The notes: generated by a model not told the origin, from the letters alone. Shown: positions 36,844 to 46,059, numbered from the stretch's first letter. The stretch: 64,000 nt of DNA from Thermococcus siculi (GCF_002214505.1 NZ_CP015103.1:434001-498000), one strand, 5' to 3'. Numbers and translations are program-made.

Positions 36844-37596
36844 ATGTCAAAAGTTGACGCGATGGTTAATCCCTCACCGGACTACGTCAAGAGGCTCGTG
36901 GATGCGGCCCTGTCGAGTGAGGCGGTGCTCACGATTTTCGCCCGCTGTAAGGTTCACTACGACGGCAGGGCCAAGAGCGAGCTGGGGCCAGGGGACAGGG
37001 TCATAATAATCAAACCGGATGGGGCTTTTCTCATCCACCAGAACCGGAAGAGGGAACCTGTCAACTGGCAACCCCCGGGGAGTTTCGTAACACTTGAAGA
37101 GAGGGGAGATATCTTGGTTCTCCGCTCGGTCAGGAGGAAACCGAAGGAGGTTCTGGAGGTTGAGCTTGAGGATGTTTACCTCGTCTCCGTTTTCAAGGCG
37201 GAGGACTACGAAGAGCTGGCTTTAACCGGCAGCGAGGCAGAGATGGCCGAGATGATATTCAACAATCCTGGACTCATAGAGCCGGGCTTCAGGCCCCTCT
37301 TCAGGGAGAAGGACATCGGGCACGGAATAGTGGACATCCTCGGCAGAGATGAAAGCGGCAATCTCGTTGTTCTTGAGCTAAAGCGAAGGAAGGCTGACCT
37401 CCACGCAGTAAGCCAGCTGAAGCGCTATGTCGAGGCGCTTAAGAAGGAGTACGGGAGAGTTCGCGGTATCCTCGTCGCCCCGTCCCTGACTTCGGGGGCC
37501 AAAAAGCTCCTGGAAAAGGAGGGCCTGGAGTTCAAAAAGGTTGAGCCGCCGAAGAGGGAATCCTCTGGTAGGGGGAGGCAGACAACCCTCCTTTAG
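36844..37596 (+). CDS. nucS: NucS/EndoMS mismatch-specific endonuclease
   Basis: NucS cuts both strands at mismatched base pairs and substitutes for MutS/L repair in many archaea and actinobacteria. The 250-residue protein has an N-terminal DNA-binding domain (CKVHYDGRAKSELGPGDR, GAFLIHQNRKREPVNWQPPG). Its C-terminal RecB-like nuclease domain has GIVDILGRDESGNLVVLELK with the PD-(D/E)xK residues, and it ends in RQTTLL, a short PCNA-interaction box. It follows radA after 35 nt with a TATA-like element between, so both shared and own transcription are possible. It joins a replication-repair cluster around the origin. Confidence 0.92.
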   Translation: MSKVDAMVNPSPDYVKRLVDAALSSEAVLTIFARCKVHYDGRAKSELGPGDRVIIIKPDGAFLIHQNRKREPVNWQPPGSFVTLEERGDILVLRSVRRKPKEVLEVELEDVYLVSVFKAEDYEELALTGSEAEMAEMIFNNPGLIEPGFRPLFREKDIGHGIVDILGRDESGNLVVLELKRRKADLHAVSQLKRYVEALKKEYGRVRGILVAPSLTSGAKKLLEKEGLEFKKVEPPKRESSGRGRQTTLL

Positions 37597-37976
37597 CCCA
37601 TCCCCATCTCCTGGGGCATCAGCTCGCGGACGCGGACGATCAGGAGTCCCCTCTCATTCTCAACCTCGACCACCCTGCCGAGGCCGACCAGCCGCACCTT
37701 TGCCCTGCATACCGTTATCTCCCTCTCGTCGCTCTCCTCCCAGGGAATTCTCGTCTCCAGCTCCTCTGCACCAAGAAGCTCCGCCAGCAGCCCCTCCGTG
37801 CCGACTCCGACATCACTGAACGGGTCGTAGGTCAGGAACAGTCTCATTGCCCTCTCTATGGCCTCCTCAACGGCCACTACGTTCCTCGCCCCCCTCAGCT
37901 CGATCGTCCTGTAAGGATTTCTCATCAGCTCGTCGAGGACGCGCCTCGCGATGCCGGCCAGCACGACCGCCTCCAT
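37593..37976 (-). CDS. Conserved archaeal protein of unknown function (possibly DUF473)
   Basis: The 127-residue soluble protein starts MEAVVLAGIARRVLDELMRNPYRTIELR and reads like the archaeal DUF473 family, a loose match from memory. The ATG at 37976 follows GGTGGTGGCG. Its stop overlaps the nucS stop by 3 nt on the opposite strand. The PAC2-type gene ends about 10 nt upstream of its start on the same strand, so the two form one operon. No catalytic motif is visible. Confidence 0.65.
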   Translation of the reverse strand: MEAVVLAGIARRVLDELMRNPYRTIELRGARNVVAVEEAIERAMRLFLTYDPFSDVGVGTEGLLAELLGAEELETRIPWEESDEREITVCRAKVRLVGLGRVVEVENERGLLIVRVRELMPQEMGMG

Positions 37977-37986
37977 CGCCACCACC

Positions 37987-38715
37987 TCACAGGTAGATGC
38001 TCTCGTACTGCTTCTCTGCCCTCTGTCTCGCCTGCTCCATCTGCTCGTGCATCCTCCTCAGCTGCTCCTCTATGGCCCTGGCCTCCTGGAGGAGAGGCTC
38101 CGTCGAAACCTCTATTCCGGTCAGCTTTTTGAGGGCCTCTATGACGTTGGCGGCTGCCCTTGGATCGGGCCTGTCCCCGAAGGTCTCCCCTAAAAGGACG
38201 TATGCATCCAGCCCGTTTTTGCTTGCCTCCCAGAGGAGCCTTCCACTCATCCCCATTATCGAGCCGTACTGCAGTATCTTCACTCCCTTTTCTTCAAGCT
38301 CCCTGTTGAGTTCCTTCCTCGTTCCCACGCCCCATACGTCCATCTGGTCCTTGAAGAAGCCTATCCCTATGCCGCCCATGGAGACGACCTTTCGGGCGTT
38401 CATCTCCTTGAGATAATCGACCAGCTCCCTCGCTATCTCGTTGACGAGCGTTGGCGGGACGTAGATGTCTGCTACAGCAACTATCAGGTTGTCCTTTCCG
38501 TAGAAGCGCAGAGGGGGGTTGGGCTTTCCCTCCAGGATGAGCGCCATGGGGGGAATGAACTGGCTCTCGACGTAGCCTATCATGTCCATTTTGAGTTCCT
38601 TCGCCAGGAAGTTGGCCGCTATGTGACCGACGAGGCCGACCCCGGGGTAGCCCTCCACAAGGACGGGATTCTTTATCTCGGGCAGGACTATCCTGACTGG
38701 CTTTCCGTTCTCCAT
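37987..38715 (-). CDS. PAC2-family proteasome assembly chaperone homolog
   Basis: The 242-residue protein has the PAC2 pattern (VLVEGYPGVGLVGHIAANFLAKEL, GKDNLIVAVADIYVPP, VVSMGGIGIGF, GSIMGMSGRLLWEASKNGLDAYVLLGET) and a C-terminal coiled coil (about 200-235). Archaeal PbaA/PbaB proteins of this family help assemble or cap the 20S proteasome. The last three residues, Ile-Tyr-Leu, fit the HbYX motif that docks into proteasome alpha-ring pockets. The ATG at 38715 follows GGGGTGGGAAC; the upstream extension to 38778 is rejected. Confidence 0.82.
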   Translation of the reverse strand: MENGKPVRIVLPEIKNPVLVEGYPGVGLVGHIAANFLAKELKMDMIGYVESQFIPPMALILEGKPNPPLRFYGKDNLIVAVADIYVPPTLVNEIARELVDYLKEMNARKVVSMGGIGIGFFKDQMDVWGVGTRKELNRELEEKGVKILQYGSIMGMSGRLLWEASKNGLDAYVLLGETFGDRPDPRAAANVIEALKKLTGIEVSTEPLLQEARAIEEQLRRMHEQMEQARQRAEKQYESIYL

Positions 38716-38770
38716 GTTCCCACCCCGAGAACACTTTAGTTCCCAAAGGTTATTAAATTTTCGGAGCTTG

Positions 38771-38784
38771 GTTTCCACTGGAAC
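38771..38784. promoter_or_regulatory. ORB core in the promoter region of the phosphorylase gene
   Basis: GTTTCCACTGGAAC is a 14-base perfect copy of the initiator core, identical to the one at 52131-52144. It lies just upstream of a TATA-like CCTTAAATAA (about 38790) and 47 nt before the ATG at 38831. Confidence 0.5.
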
Positions 38785-38830
38785 GGCAACCCTTAAATAA
38801 CTCAGTCTCTATTTTTACAGGGTGATGTCT

Positions 38831-39604
38831 ATGGTGAAGATCGGTATCATCGGCGGTTCAGGGGTTTACGGCGTCTTCGAACCCAAGGAGACCGTCAAGG
38901 TGCACACTCCCTACGGAAGGCCGTCAGCGCCTGTGGAAATTGGGGAGATAGAAGGAGTTGAGGTGGCATTCATCCCGCGCCACGGGAAGCACCACGAGTT
39001 CCCGCCGCATGAAGTTCCCTACAGGGCCAACATCTGGGCGCTCAAGGAGCTGGGCGTCGAGCGCGTTATTGGAGTTACCGCCGTCGGCTCGCTCCGCGAG
39101 GAGTACAAGCCGGGCGACATCGTTATAACCGACCAGTTCATCGACTTTACCAAAAAGCGCGACTACACATTCTACGACGGGCCGCGCGTTGCCCACGTCT
39201 CCATGGCCGACCCCTTCTGCCCCGAGATGAGAAGAATCTTCTACGAGACGGCTAGGGAGCTTGGCTTCCCTGTCCACGAGAAGGGTACCTACGTCTGCAT
39301 CGAGGGGCCGAGGTTTTCCACGAGGGCCGAGAGCTTCATGTTTAGGCAGTACGCCCACATCATCGGGATGACCCTCGTCCCGGAGATAAATCTGGCCAGG
39401 GAGTTAGGAATGTGCTACGTCAACATAGCGACCGTTACGGACTACGACGTCTGGGCAGACAAGCCCGTCGATGCCCAGGAAGTCCTCAAGGTCATGGCCG
39501 AGAACAACTACAAGGTCCAGGAACTTCTCAAGAAGGGCATTCCGCGCATTCCCGAGGAGAGGAACTGCGGCTGTGCTGACGTTCTCAAGACGATGTTTGT
39601 CTGA
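38831..39604 (+). CDS. mtnP: 5'-deoxy-5'-methylthioadenosine phosphorylase
   Basis: This enzyme splits methylthioadenosine (a polyamine-synthesis by-product) into adenine and methylthioribose-1-phosphate. The 257-residue protein has the PNP/MTAP signatures: [60 protein letters not shown] and VTDYDVWAD. The C-terminal CGC pair matches the CxC disulfide motif of the Pyrococcus enzyme. The ATG at 38831 follows GGTGATGTCT. With the amidohydrolase at 41411 it forms a local methylthioadenosine/SAH salvage set. Confidence 0.93.
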   Translation: MVKIGIIGGSGVYGVFEPKETVKVHTPYGRPSAPVEIGEIEGVEVAFIPRHGKHHEFPPHEVPYRANIWALKELGVERVIGVTAVGSLREEYKPGDIVITDQFIDFTKKRDYTFYDGPRVAHVSMADPFCPEMRRIFYETARELGFPVHEKGTYVCIEGPRFSTRAESFMFRQYAHIIGMTLVPEINLARELGMCYVNIATVTDYDVWADKPVDAQEVLKVMAENNYKVQELLKKGIPRIPEERNCGCADVLKTMFV

Positions 39605-39700
39605 GCCTTCTGGTTTTTCTTTTTGAGTCTTGGTATTGATTCATAATGCCTTTCTCAATTTTAGCTTAGGGTTTTTGGTGTGCCAACCTCTCCTTATTTT

Positions 39701-39928
39701 TCAGTTAGGTTCAGTGTCACTTTCAGTGAGTCTCCCACCTCCTTCTAATTTGACCCAGAACCTGTTGAACCCCTGCAGGTCGCGTTTGAGTTTTTCGTCG
39801 TTCATGAGCGCTGTGAACAGATACTCCACAAATTGTTCGTGGAATGTGGGTTGTAAAAGTCTGCGTAATGTGGAAGGGACGATGTCCATATTTTTCCGGT
39901 CCTGAGGGTAGAGTTCTTGTTTTATCAA
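39701..39928 (-). CDS. Small protein of unknown function, coupled to the AN1-finger gene
   Basis: A 75-codon frame begins with TTG at 39928 overlapping the TGA of the upstream gene. The product (LYPQDRKNMDIVPSTLRRLL, then a helical FVEYLFTALMNDEKLKRDL part) has protein-like composition. An internal ATG at 39889 would give a shorter form. The region is AT-rich like the gene before it. No family recognised; a weak start leaves it uncertain. Confidence 0.4.
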   Translation of the reverse strand: MIKQELYPQDRKNMDIVPSTLRRLLQPTFHEQFVEYLFTALMNDEKLKRDLQGFNRFWVKLEGGGRLTESDTEPN

Positions 39929-41202
39929 TTTCCCAAGAAGGGTAGCCCAATGTTATTGAAACTTCCCTGGGAGTACAAATAACCGGCTAAAATTAGTATC
40001 AGGACTGCGATTCCAATAAGTGCGTACTTCTTGATGTATTTCCTTGTTTTGTATTTTCTATTTGAAGTGTACGCTTTGAAATATAGGTTTTCAGGTATAA
40101 TGATCCAGCGTTTTCCATCTCTGATCTCGAATCTAATTGAGGGTGAACGCGGGATCACCTTTTTGATGTTTGAGGTCTCTATCTGAATCTCTCTGGGAGT
40201 TACGTAAATACTTCCCCAGTCTTTAAATCTATTTTTGACGTTTATGATTACGTGGTCATAGTGAGTGTAGTCTTTGGGCGTCCATGTTCCATAACTTGTT
40301 GAAACTTTGGGTTCTATCCAGGATCTACTTCCGGGGGATGTTCTCACTACCTCCCTTCTCGAAATGTTTATCTTTCCAGCCCCCACCGGGATTTTTTGGG
40401 CATTGTAAAATCTCTTCTTTTTGCCCTCGTATTCTTCCCAGAACTTTCGAGTGTAGGGATAACACGGATGACCATCCTCACGGTGCCATTCCTCTTCCAG
40501 AAACTCTCTCAACTCCAAATGCTTCTTCCAGAGTTCTTGATATTTATCAAACGTTAATACAAGAGTGGGTTTAACGTGTTTTTCACAAAACCATTCACCA
40601 CAGTATGGGCACTGATAGAGCTTCTTTTCACTTTTATCACCGTCGTAAACGGCACATCTTGGGCAGATGCCAAAACCTTTGGCATCCTCTCCAGGGGATT
40701 TATCATCGCTACTTGTCACAATATCTGTGGTTTCCACTTCTTTCGGATGGTTATTGTTGTTAGTCTCTTTCGGCTCTTTTGTCTCGTTTTTTTCGAATTC
40801 AAACGTGAAACCCGAGAACATCTCAATTTTTCCTGTTAGATACTCTTCGAGCTTCTGTCCGAGGAGTATCATGTCAGCCCCAACTTCTTTGGTCTTGTTC
40901 TTGTTTATATGGTGGAGACGGCGGTATATGTAGTTTATTGTCTCCATGTAGTCGTACAGGATGTCCTCTGAAACGTCTGTTAGGTTTTTTCCCGAGTACT
41001 TATACCATAGTTCGTCTCTCCAGTCCGCCAAAAACCTAGCCATCAACTCGGGGGTGGAGTACTCGGTGACGTCAACTGTTCCGTCTCGATAGTATACAAT
41101 GGAACCGTCGTGTAAGGTGGCGATTATAGAGTTTAGAATTGGGTTGATAATACGGGTGATGAGATAATGAAGATCCTTGGGGGTCTCAGGACTTTCTTCC
41201 AT
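39925..41202 (-). CDS. Membrane protein with an AN1-type zinc finger
   Basis: The 425-residue protein has an N-terminal helical domain (1-140), a low-complexity Asn/Glu/Lys/Ser linker, and an AN1-like zinc finger (CPRC..YQCPYCGEWFCEKHVKP, about 180-215). A basic region follows, then one C-terminal membrane helix (IGIAVLILILAGYLY). AN1 fingers bind protein partners or ubiquitin-like pathways in eukaryotes and occur in Thermococcales membrane proteins. The ATG at 41202 follows GGTGAGAGTC. The gene is clearly AT-richer than its neighbours and uses more A/T-ending codons, a sign of transfer or lineage-specific origin. Function unknown. Confidence 0.75.
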   Translation of the reverse strand: MEESPETPKDLHYLITRIINPILNSIIATLHDGSIVYYRDGTVDVTEYSTPELMARFLADWRDELWYKYSGKNLTDVSEDILYDYMETINYIYRRLHHINKNKTKEVGADMILLGQKLEEYLTGKIEMFSGFTFEFEKNETKEPKETNNNNHPKEVETTDIVTSSDDKSPGEDAKGFGICPRCAVYDGDKSEKKLYQCPYCGEWFCEKHVKPTLVLTFDKYQELWKKHLELREFLEEEWHREDGHPCYPYTRKFWEEYEGKKKRFYNAQKIPVGAGKINISRREVVRTSPGSRSWIEPKVSTSYGTWTPKDYTHYDHVIINVKNRFKDWGSIYVTPREIQIETSNIKKVIPRSPSIRFEIRDGKRWIIIPENLYFKAYTSNRKYKTRKYIKKYALIGIAVLILILAGYLYSQGSFNNIGLPFLGN

Positions 41203-41410
41203 GACTCTCACCAAGATTCTTTTTTAGACTTTCTGGCCTACTCTATATTAAATTTTTGGCGAAGTGAGACAATTTTGTTGGACACACCCCAATATGTTAA
41301 AAATGCCGGCAAAAGTGATATTGCCTTTTAGTGTGTCGTCATGTTTTCCATAATTCCAACACCTTTTTAACTTCCACCGGAAACACACCTCTTTAAAAGG
41401 GGTGGTGCTC

Positions 41411-42685
41411 ATGAGCATTCTCATCAAGAACGGCCGAGTTATCTACGGCGAGAACTTCGAGGTTGTTGAAGCTGACGTTCTCATCGAGGGGAACCGGATC
41501 GTCAGGGTGGCCAAGGGAATAAGCGAGGCCGCCGATACGGTGATAGATGCCGGGGGAAGGGTGGTTTCTCCCGCCTTCGTCAACCTTCACACCCACTCGC
41601 CTATGGGCCTCTTCCGGGGCCTCGCCGACGACCTTCCGCTGATGGACTGGCTCCAGAACCACATCTGGCCGCGGGAGGCGAAGCTGACGAGGGAGTACAC
41701 GAAGGTTGGGGCATATCTCGGCGCCCTAGAGATGATAAAGACCGGCACGGGAACCTTCCTGGACATGTACTTCTTCATGGACGGTGTTGCGGAGGTGACC
41801 CTTGAGAGCGGCCTGAGAGGTTATCTCAGCTACGGTATGATAGACTTAGGCGACCCGGAGAAGACGGAGAAGGAGATAAAGGAGGCCCTCCGCACGATGG
41901 AGTTCATAGAAAAGCTCGGCTCCGACAGGGTTCACTTCGTCTTTGGGCCTCATGCTCCTTACACCTGCTCGATTGCCCTCCTAAAGGAGGTTCGGAGACT
42001 CGCGGATGAGCACAACAAGCTAATAACAATCCACGTGAGCGAGACGATGGCAGAGATAGGACAGATAACCGAGCGCTACGGCAAGAGTCCGGTCGTCCTC
42101 CTCGATGACATAGGCTTCCTCGGAAACGATGTCATCATAGCCCACGGCGTCTGGCTCGACAGCAGGGACACCCAGATTTTGGCCCGCGAGGGAGTAACCG
42201 TCGCCCACAACCCGGGGAGCAACATGAAGCTAGCGAGCGGGGTGATGCCCATCCAGAGGCTCCTGAATGCGGGCGTCAACGTCGGCCTCGGCACCGACGG
42301 GGCAGCGAGCAACAACAACCTCGACATGCTTGAGGAGATGAAGTTAGCTGCTCTGCTCCACAAGGTTCACAACCTCGACCCGACGGTGGCTGATGCCAAA
42401 ACCGTCTTTAGAATGGCCACCCTGAACGGTGCGAGGGCCCTGCGCCTCAAAGCGGGGGTCATAAAGGAGGGCTACCTGGCGGACATCGCGGTAATAAACT
42501 TCAACCAGCCGCACCTGAGGCCTATTAACAACGTTATCAGCCATCTGGTCTACTCGGCCAACGGAAACGACGTGGAGACGACGATAGTGGACGGAAAAAT
42601 CCTGATGCTCGACCGTGAGGTTCTCACGCTCGACGAGGAGAGGATAATTGACGAAGCCGAAAAAACGATAGAGAAGCTGGCCTGA
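41411..42685 (+). CDS. 5-methylthioadenosine/S-adenosylhomocysteine deaminase-type amidohydrolase
   Basis: The 424-residue TIM-barrel amidohydrolase has the metal ligands NLHTHSPMGLFRGL, FGPHAPYTCS, ITIHVSETMAE, IAHGVWLD and GLGTDGAASNNN, the pattern of the MtaD/DadD deaminases. It likely deaminates methylthioadenosine, S-adenosylhomocysteine or deoxyadenosine to the inosine form. The ATG at 41411 follows GGTGGTGCTC, with a TATA element (CTTTTTAAC, about 41363-41371) upstream. Its metabolic link with the phosphorylase at 38831 makes a purine-nucleoside salvage group. Confidence 0.88.
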   Translation: MSILIKNGRVIYGENFEVVEADVLIEGNRIVRVAKGISEAADTVIDAGGRVVSPAFVNLHTHSPMGLFRGLADDLPLMDWLQNHIWPREAKLTREYTKVGAYLGALEMIKTGTGTFLDMYFFMDGVAEVTLESGLRGYLSYGMIDLGDPEKTEKEIKEALRTMEFIEKLGSDRVHFVFGPHAPYTCSIALLKEVRRLADEHNKLITIHVSETMAEIGQITERYGKSPVVLLDDIGFLGNDVIIAHGVWLDSRDTQILAREGVTVAHNPGSNMKLASGVMPIQRLLNAGVNVGLGTDGAASNNNLDMLEEMKLAALLHKVHNLDPTVADAKTVFRMATLNGARALRLKAGVIKEGYLADIAVINFNQPHLRPINNVISHLVYSANGNDVETTIVDGKILMLDREVLTLDEERIIDEAEKTIEKLA

Positions 42686-42730
42686 GTTAGGGTTAAATCT
42701 TCCTTCTCCTACTCTTTCCAGGTGGTGGCT

Positions 42731-43276
42731 GTGGAGTTCGAGATTGTCCGCGGCGACATAACCCGCTTTCCGGCTGAGGCCATAGTCAACGCAGCCAACA
42801 AATACCTGGAGCACGGCGGGGGCGTCGCCTACGCGATAGCGAAGGCCGCCGCCGGAAACGCCCGCGAGTACATCAGGATAAGCAAGGAGGCCATGCGCGA
42901 GCAGCTTGGAAAAGACCACATCGATCACGGGGAGGTCGTTGTAACCCCAGGGATGAGACTGGAAAAATACGGCATCCGCTACGTCATCCACACGGTCGGT
43001 CCCTACTGCGGTGGAATTTGGGATGATGAGAAGAAGGGGAAGCTAAGAAAGGCTATCATCGGGGCGCTGAGGAAGGCCGAGGAGCTTGGAGTCAAAACGA
43101 TAGCCTCCCCAGCCATAAGCGCCGGCATCTACGGCTGTCCGCTTGAGGAGGTCGTGAAGACATTCAAGGAGGTCGTCGAGGAGTTCAAGGCGGAAACGAG
43201 AGGCGTTGAGAAGGTCTATCTCGTGCTGTACTCTGAGGATGCTTACAGAACCGCCTTAAAGGCCGTAACTTCTTGA
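42731..43276 (+). CDS. Macro domain protein (ADP-ribose binding or hydrolase)
   Basis: Macro domains bind ADP-ribose and related nucleotides and often remove ADP-ribose from proteins or cleave O-acetyl-ADP-ribose. The 181-residue single-domain protein has GDITRFPAEAIVNAANKYLEHGGGVAYAI at the start, VIHTVGPYCGG, and the phosphate-binding loop ASPAISAGIYGCPLEE. I start at the GTG at 42731 after GGTGGTGGCT; an upstream GTG at 42722 would add three residues. It follows the amidohydrolase after 45 nt and shares its strand. Confidence 0.88.
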   Translation: MEFEIVRGDITRFPAEAIVNAANKYLEHGGGVAYAIAKAAAGNAREYIRISKEAMREQLGKDHIDHGEVVVTPGMRLEKYGIRYVIHTVGPYCGGIWDDEKKGKLRKAIIGALRKAEELGVKTIASPAISAGIYGCPLEEVVKTFKEVVEEFKAETRGVEKVYLVLYSEDAYRTALKAVTS

Positions 43277-43358
43277 TGGTTTTCTCCCCTATTTCTAACA
43301 CGTCTGGAGATGGAAAAACATATAACTTTTTGGAGTTAAACATTGTAGGGAGGTACCG

Positions 43359-43604
43359 ATGTCGTGCGAGAATGTTGAGCGGCTGATTAGGGGGCTTGCC
43401 CTCGGGTTTGCGGTACTCTTTGTATCCGGTTTCCTTGTGCTCTACTACGCGATCAGGAAGGTGGCATGTGTGGAGGGTCTCTGCTCTGGCTACCGCGCGG
43501 AGATCGGGAGTATGGATATGCTCGTTGTCGTCTTCGTTACATCGGTGCTGTTCATTTCCATTCTGAGTTATGTTTCATCTCGGGGTGAGGTAGATTCCAG
43601 TTGA
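43359..43604 (+). CDS. Small two-helix membrane protein of unknown function
   Basis: The 81-residue product has two hydrophobic helices (about 12-30 and 53-70) joined by a loop with two cysteines (VACVEGLCSG), and a short polar tail. The ATG follows GGAGGTACCG, and a TATA element (ACATATAACTTT) lies at about 43318-43330, so it is a real transcription unit. No homolog is recognised. Confidence 0.6.
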   Translation: MSCENVERLIRGLALGFAVLFVSGFLVLYYAIRKVACVEGLCSGYRAEIGSMDMLVVVFVTSVLFISILSYVSSRGEVDSS

Positions 43605-43652
43605 GGCTATCTTTCCCAGTACCTGGCAGCTCTGGTGGGCTTTGGACTTGCT

Positions 43653-44465
43653 TTAAGCACTGCTCGCTGTTCTTCCGGAGCGTGAGAGGTTCTCCCACCC
43701 GAACAGGGCCACGACGATAACCGCCGCTACAAACGTCACAAGGGCCGTGTAGGGGATGGCTCCCGGAATGTCCACACCTTCTCCCAAAAAGCCGGCCGTC
43801 GCGTTTCCTGCGGCGTGAAAGAGCGTGACCAGGAGCAGGCTTCCCCCCGTGCCGTTGAATATCCACGTGTAGAGCACCGACGCCGCGATGATCCCCACGA
43901 AGAATGGAACCGGGGGATAGCTCGCCATGGGGTAGCCCTTCATCAGGAGGAGCGGAAGGTGCCACAGGCCCCAGAGGACGCCCACTATGAGGCTCGATGC
44001 GAGTGCGCTGTAACGGGCCTGAAGCCTGGGCAGTGCAAAGTCCCTCCACCCGATTTCCTCCCAGACGTTCATGAGTACGCTGGAGATGAAGAGGGGGATG
44101 ATCATGGCCGGATTGAGGTTCTCCACGTCCAGCGAGACGTCCCCCGGCAGATACACCGCCACGAGCCAGATCGCCGGATATGCGAGGAGGGCCACGATGT
44201 ACCACAGAACACCCACGCGCCAGCGGGTGAGTGGCCTGAACAGTTCTTTCGGACCGTCCTTGCCGTGGAGCATATAGACAACCGCGACGGCCGCCAGAGT
44301 TGGCCCCACGCCGCCGAGTACGAAGAAGAGAGCGCTTTGAAACGGGAAGAGGCCGTGGGTGTATGCCAGCCCTGGGAGGTAGCCCGCCCACGAGATGGCG
44401 AAGGCCAGGATGTAGAAGGCCAGAACAGGATGCTCTTTAACCCACTTTGAGGCGCGGCTTGTCAT
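43653..44465 (-). CDS. CPBP (CAAX/Abi) family intramembrane protease
   Basis: The roughly 270-residue membrane protein has seven or eight helices and the family motifs EEIGWRDFALPRLQ (double Glu and Arg) and GVLWGLWHLPLLL (His), and a later GSLLLVTLFHAAGN (His). In this family these residues form a glutamate-type metallo-intramembrane protease active site. The start is uncertain: the ATG at 44465 has GGAG 6 nt upstream; codons at 44471 or 44477 would add two or four residues. It faces the NAD(P)HX gene across a short divergent promoter. Substrate unknown. Confidence 0.82.
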   Translation of the reverse strand: MTSRASKWVKEHPVLAFYILAFAISWAGYLPGLAYTHGLFPFQSALFFVLGGVGPTLAAVAVVYMLHGKDGPKELFRPLTRWRVGVLWYIVALLAYPAIWLVAVYLPGDVSLDVENLNPAMIIPLFISSVLMNVWEEIGWRDFALPRLQARYSALASSLIVGVLWGLWHLPLLLMKGYPMASYPPVPFFVGIIAASVLYTWIFNGTGGSLLLVTLFHAAGNATAGFLGEGVDIPGAIPYTALVTFVAAVIVVALFGWENLSRSGRTASSA

Positions 44466-44607
44466 TGGCATCTCCACGGGTGAGGGCTATACTCCCACTT
44501 CGCCTTCATTCTATAATAACCTTTGGAAAGCCCTGCTGGGTCTCACGACTTCAGAACTGCGGCAAAAGGATTTAACCTTCCATATCCTAAATCCATCGGG
44601 GGTAATC

Positions 44608-46050
44608 ATGAGAATCGAGGACGTCTACATCTGGGACATCAACGCGAAGTGGCTCGGTATAACCCCTTATCAGCTCATGGAGAACGCGGGGGCTGGTGTC
44701 GCGAGAGCAATAGAGGAGCGCTTTGGAACGGGACTTAAGATAGCGGTCTTCTCCGGAACGGGAAACAACGGCGGGGATGGCTTTGTCGCTGCAAGGCACC
44801 TCAGCTTCGAAAACAACGTTACCCTCTTTCTGATCGGCGACGAGGCGAGGATAAGGAGTGAGGAAGCGAGACACAACTGGGAGATTCTGAAGAAGCTAGA
44901 TTTCGTAAAAATCAAGGTTCTCAAGGACTCCTCGCAGATAAAGCCCCTCGACCTTTCTGGCTTTGACGTCATAGTTGACGCCCTCCTCGGGGCCGGAACT
45001 AAGGGCGAGCCGAGGGAGCCAATCCGCTCTGCCGTCGAAAAGATAAACGAGTACGCTGGAAAAACCAAGATAGTAAGCGTTGACCTGCCGAGCGGCTATC
45101 CGAGTGGAATTTGGGTTAAGGCCGACTTCGCCGTAACATTTCAGTGGGACAAGGAGGAATACGAGGGCTTCGAGAGAGTAATAGTCAAGATAGGCTATCC
45201 GAGGGAGCTTTACCACCTCGTCGGGCCTGGCGATGCCAAGTTCGCGCTGAGGAAGAAGGGCGAGCACAAGGGACAGAACGGGAAACTTCTCGTCATAGGT
45301 GGAAGCGAGGACTACTTCGGGGCGCCGTATCTGGCGGCGAAAGCGGCTAGCTACCTCGTGGACTTGGTTTATCTTGCAATGCCTGAATATTCAGCGAGGA
45401 GGATAAACGACCCAGACGTAATCCTGCGTCCCTTTGAGGGCAGGAACTTCGGGAAAAAAGACGTGGAAGACGTTTTAGCGCTTGCTGAGGGCGTTGATGC
45501 GGTCGTAATCGGTCCCGGGATTGGAACTAGGGCAGAGACAAAGGAGTTCGTCCTTGAGTTCCTCCGCTGGTGCGAGAAGCCTGTTGTCATAGATGCAGAC
45601 GCTCTAAAGGCCGTTGCCGAGGACTTGGAGGCAATCAAAGGCAGAAAGTTCGTGTTGACGCCTCACGCCGGCGAGTTCAGGATACTGTTTGGGAAGAAGC
45701 CCGAAGGGAGCCTCGAAGAGAAAGCGAAGCTTGTTATGGAGAAGGCCAAGGCCGTCGGGGGAACGGTTCTCCTTAAAGGGGTCTACGACATCATCAGTGA
45801 CGGAAATGTCTGGAAGTATAACAAGACCGGCAACAGGGGAATGACTACCGGCGGAACTGGCGATGTTTTGGCCGGCCTCGTCGGAGCTTTGCTCGCGTTC
45901 GGCAACGAACCACTGAGGGCCGCTTCCGTTGGGGCGTTCCTCAACGGCATGGCTGGCGACATGGTGAAGGAGGAGGTGGGGGAGAACTTCACAGCTCTGG
46001 AGATCGCTAGAAAAGTGCCCTATGCCGTGAAATGGGTCCTGGAGTTCTGA
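44608..46050 (+). CDS. nnr: Bifunctional NAD(P)HX epimerase/dehydratase
   Basis: This enzyme repairs hydrated NADH/NADPH. The 480-residue protein joins a YjeF-N epimerase domain (residues 1-210; AVFSGTGNNGGDGFVAARHL, DVIVDALLGAGTKGEPREP) to an ADP-dependent dehydratase domain of the ribokinase fold (about 220-480; VIGPGIGT, LTPHAGEF and NRGMTTGGTGDVLAGLVGAL with the catalytic GTGD). The ATG follows GGGGGTAATC. The length is typical of fused bacterial and archaeal forms. Confidence 0.93.
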   Translation: MRIEDVYIWDINAKWLGITPYQLMENAGAGVARAIEERFGTGLKIAVFSGTGNNGGDGFVAARHLSFENNVTLFLIGDEARIRSEEARHNWEILKKLDFVKIKVLKDSSQIKPLDLSGFDVIVDALLGAGTKGEPREPIRSAVEKINEYAGKTKIVSVDLPSGYPSGIWVKADFAVTFQWDKEEYEGFERVIVKIGYPRELYHLVGPGDAKFALRKKGEHKGQNGKLLVIGGSEDYFGAPYLAAKAASYLVDLVYLAMPEYSARRINDPDVILRPFEGRNFGKKDVEDVLALAEGVDAVVIGPGIGTRAETKEFVLEFLRWCEKPVVIDADALKAVAEDLEAIKGRKFVLTPHAGEFRILFGKKPEGSLEEKAKLVMEKAKAVGGTVLLKGVYDIISDGNVWKYNKTGNRGMTTGGTGDVLAGLVGALLAFGNEPLRAASVGAFLNGMAGDMVKEEVGENFTALEIARKVPYAVKWVLEF

Positions 46051-46059
46051 GGTGGTCTC

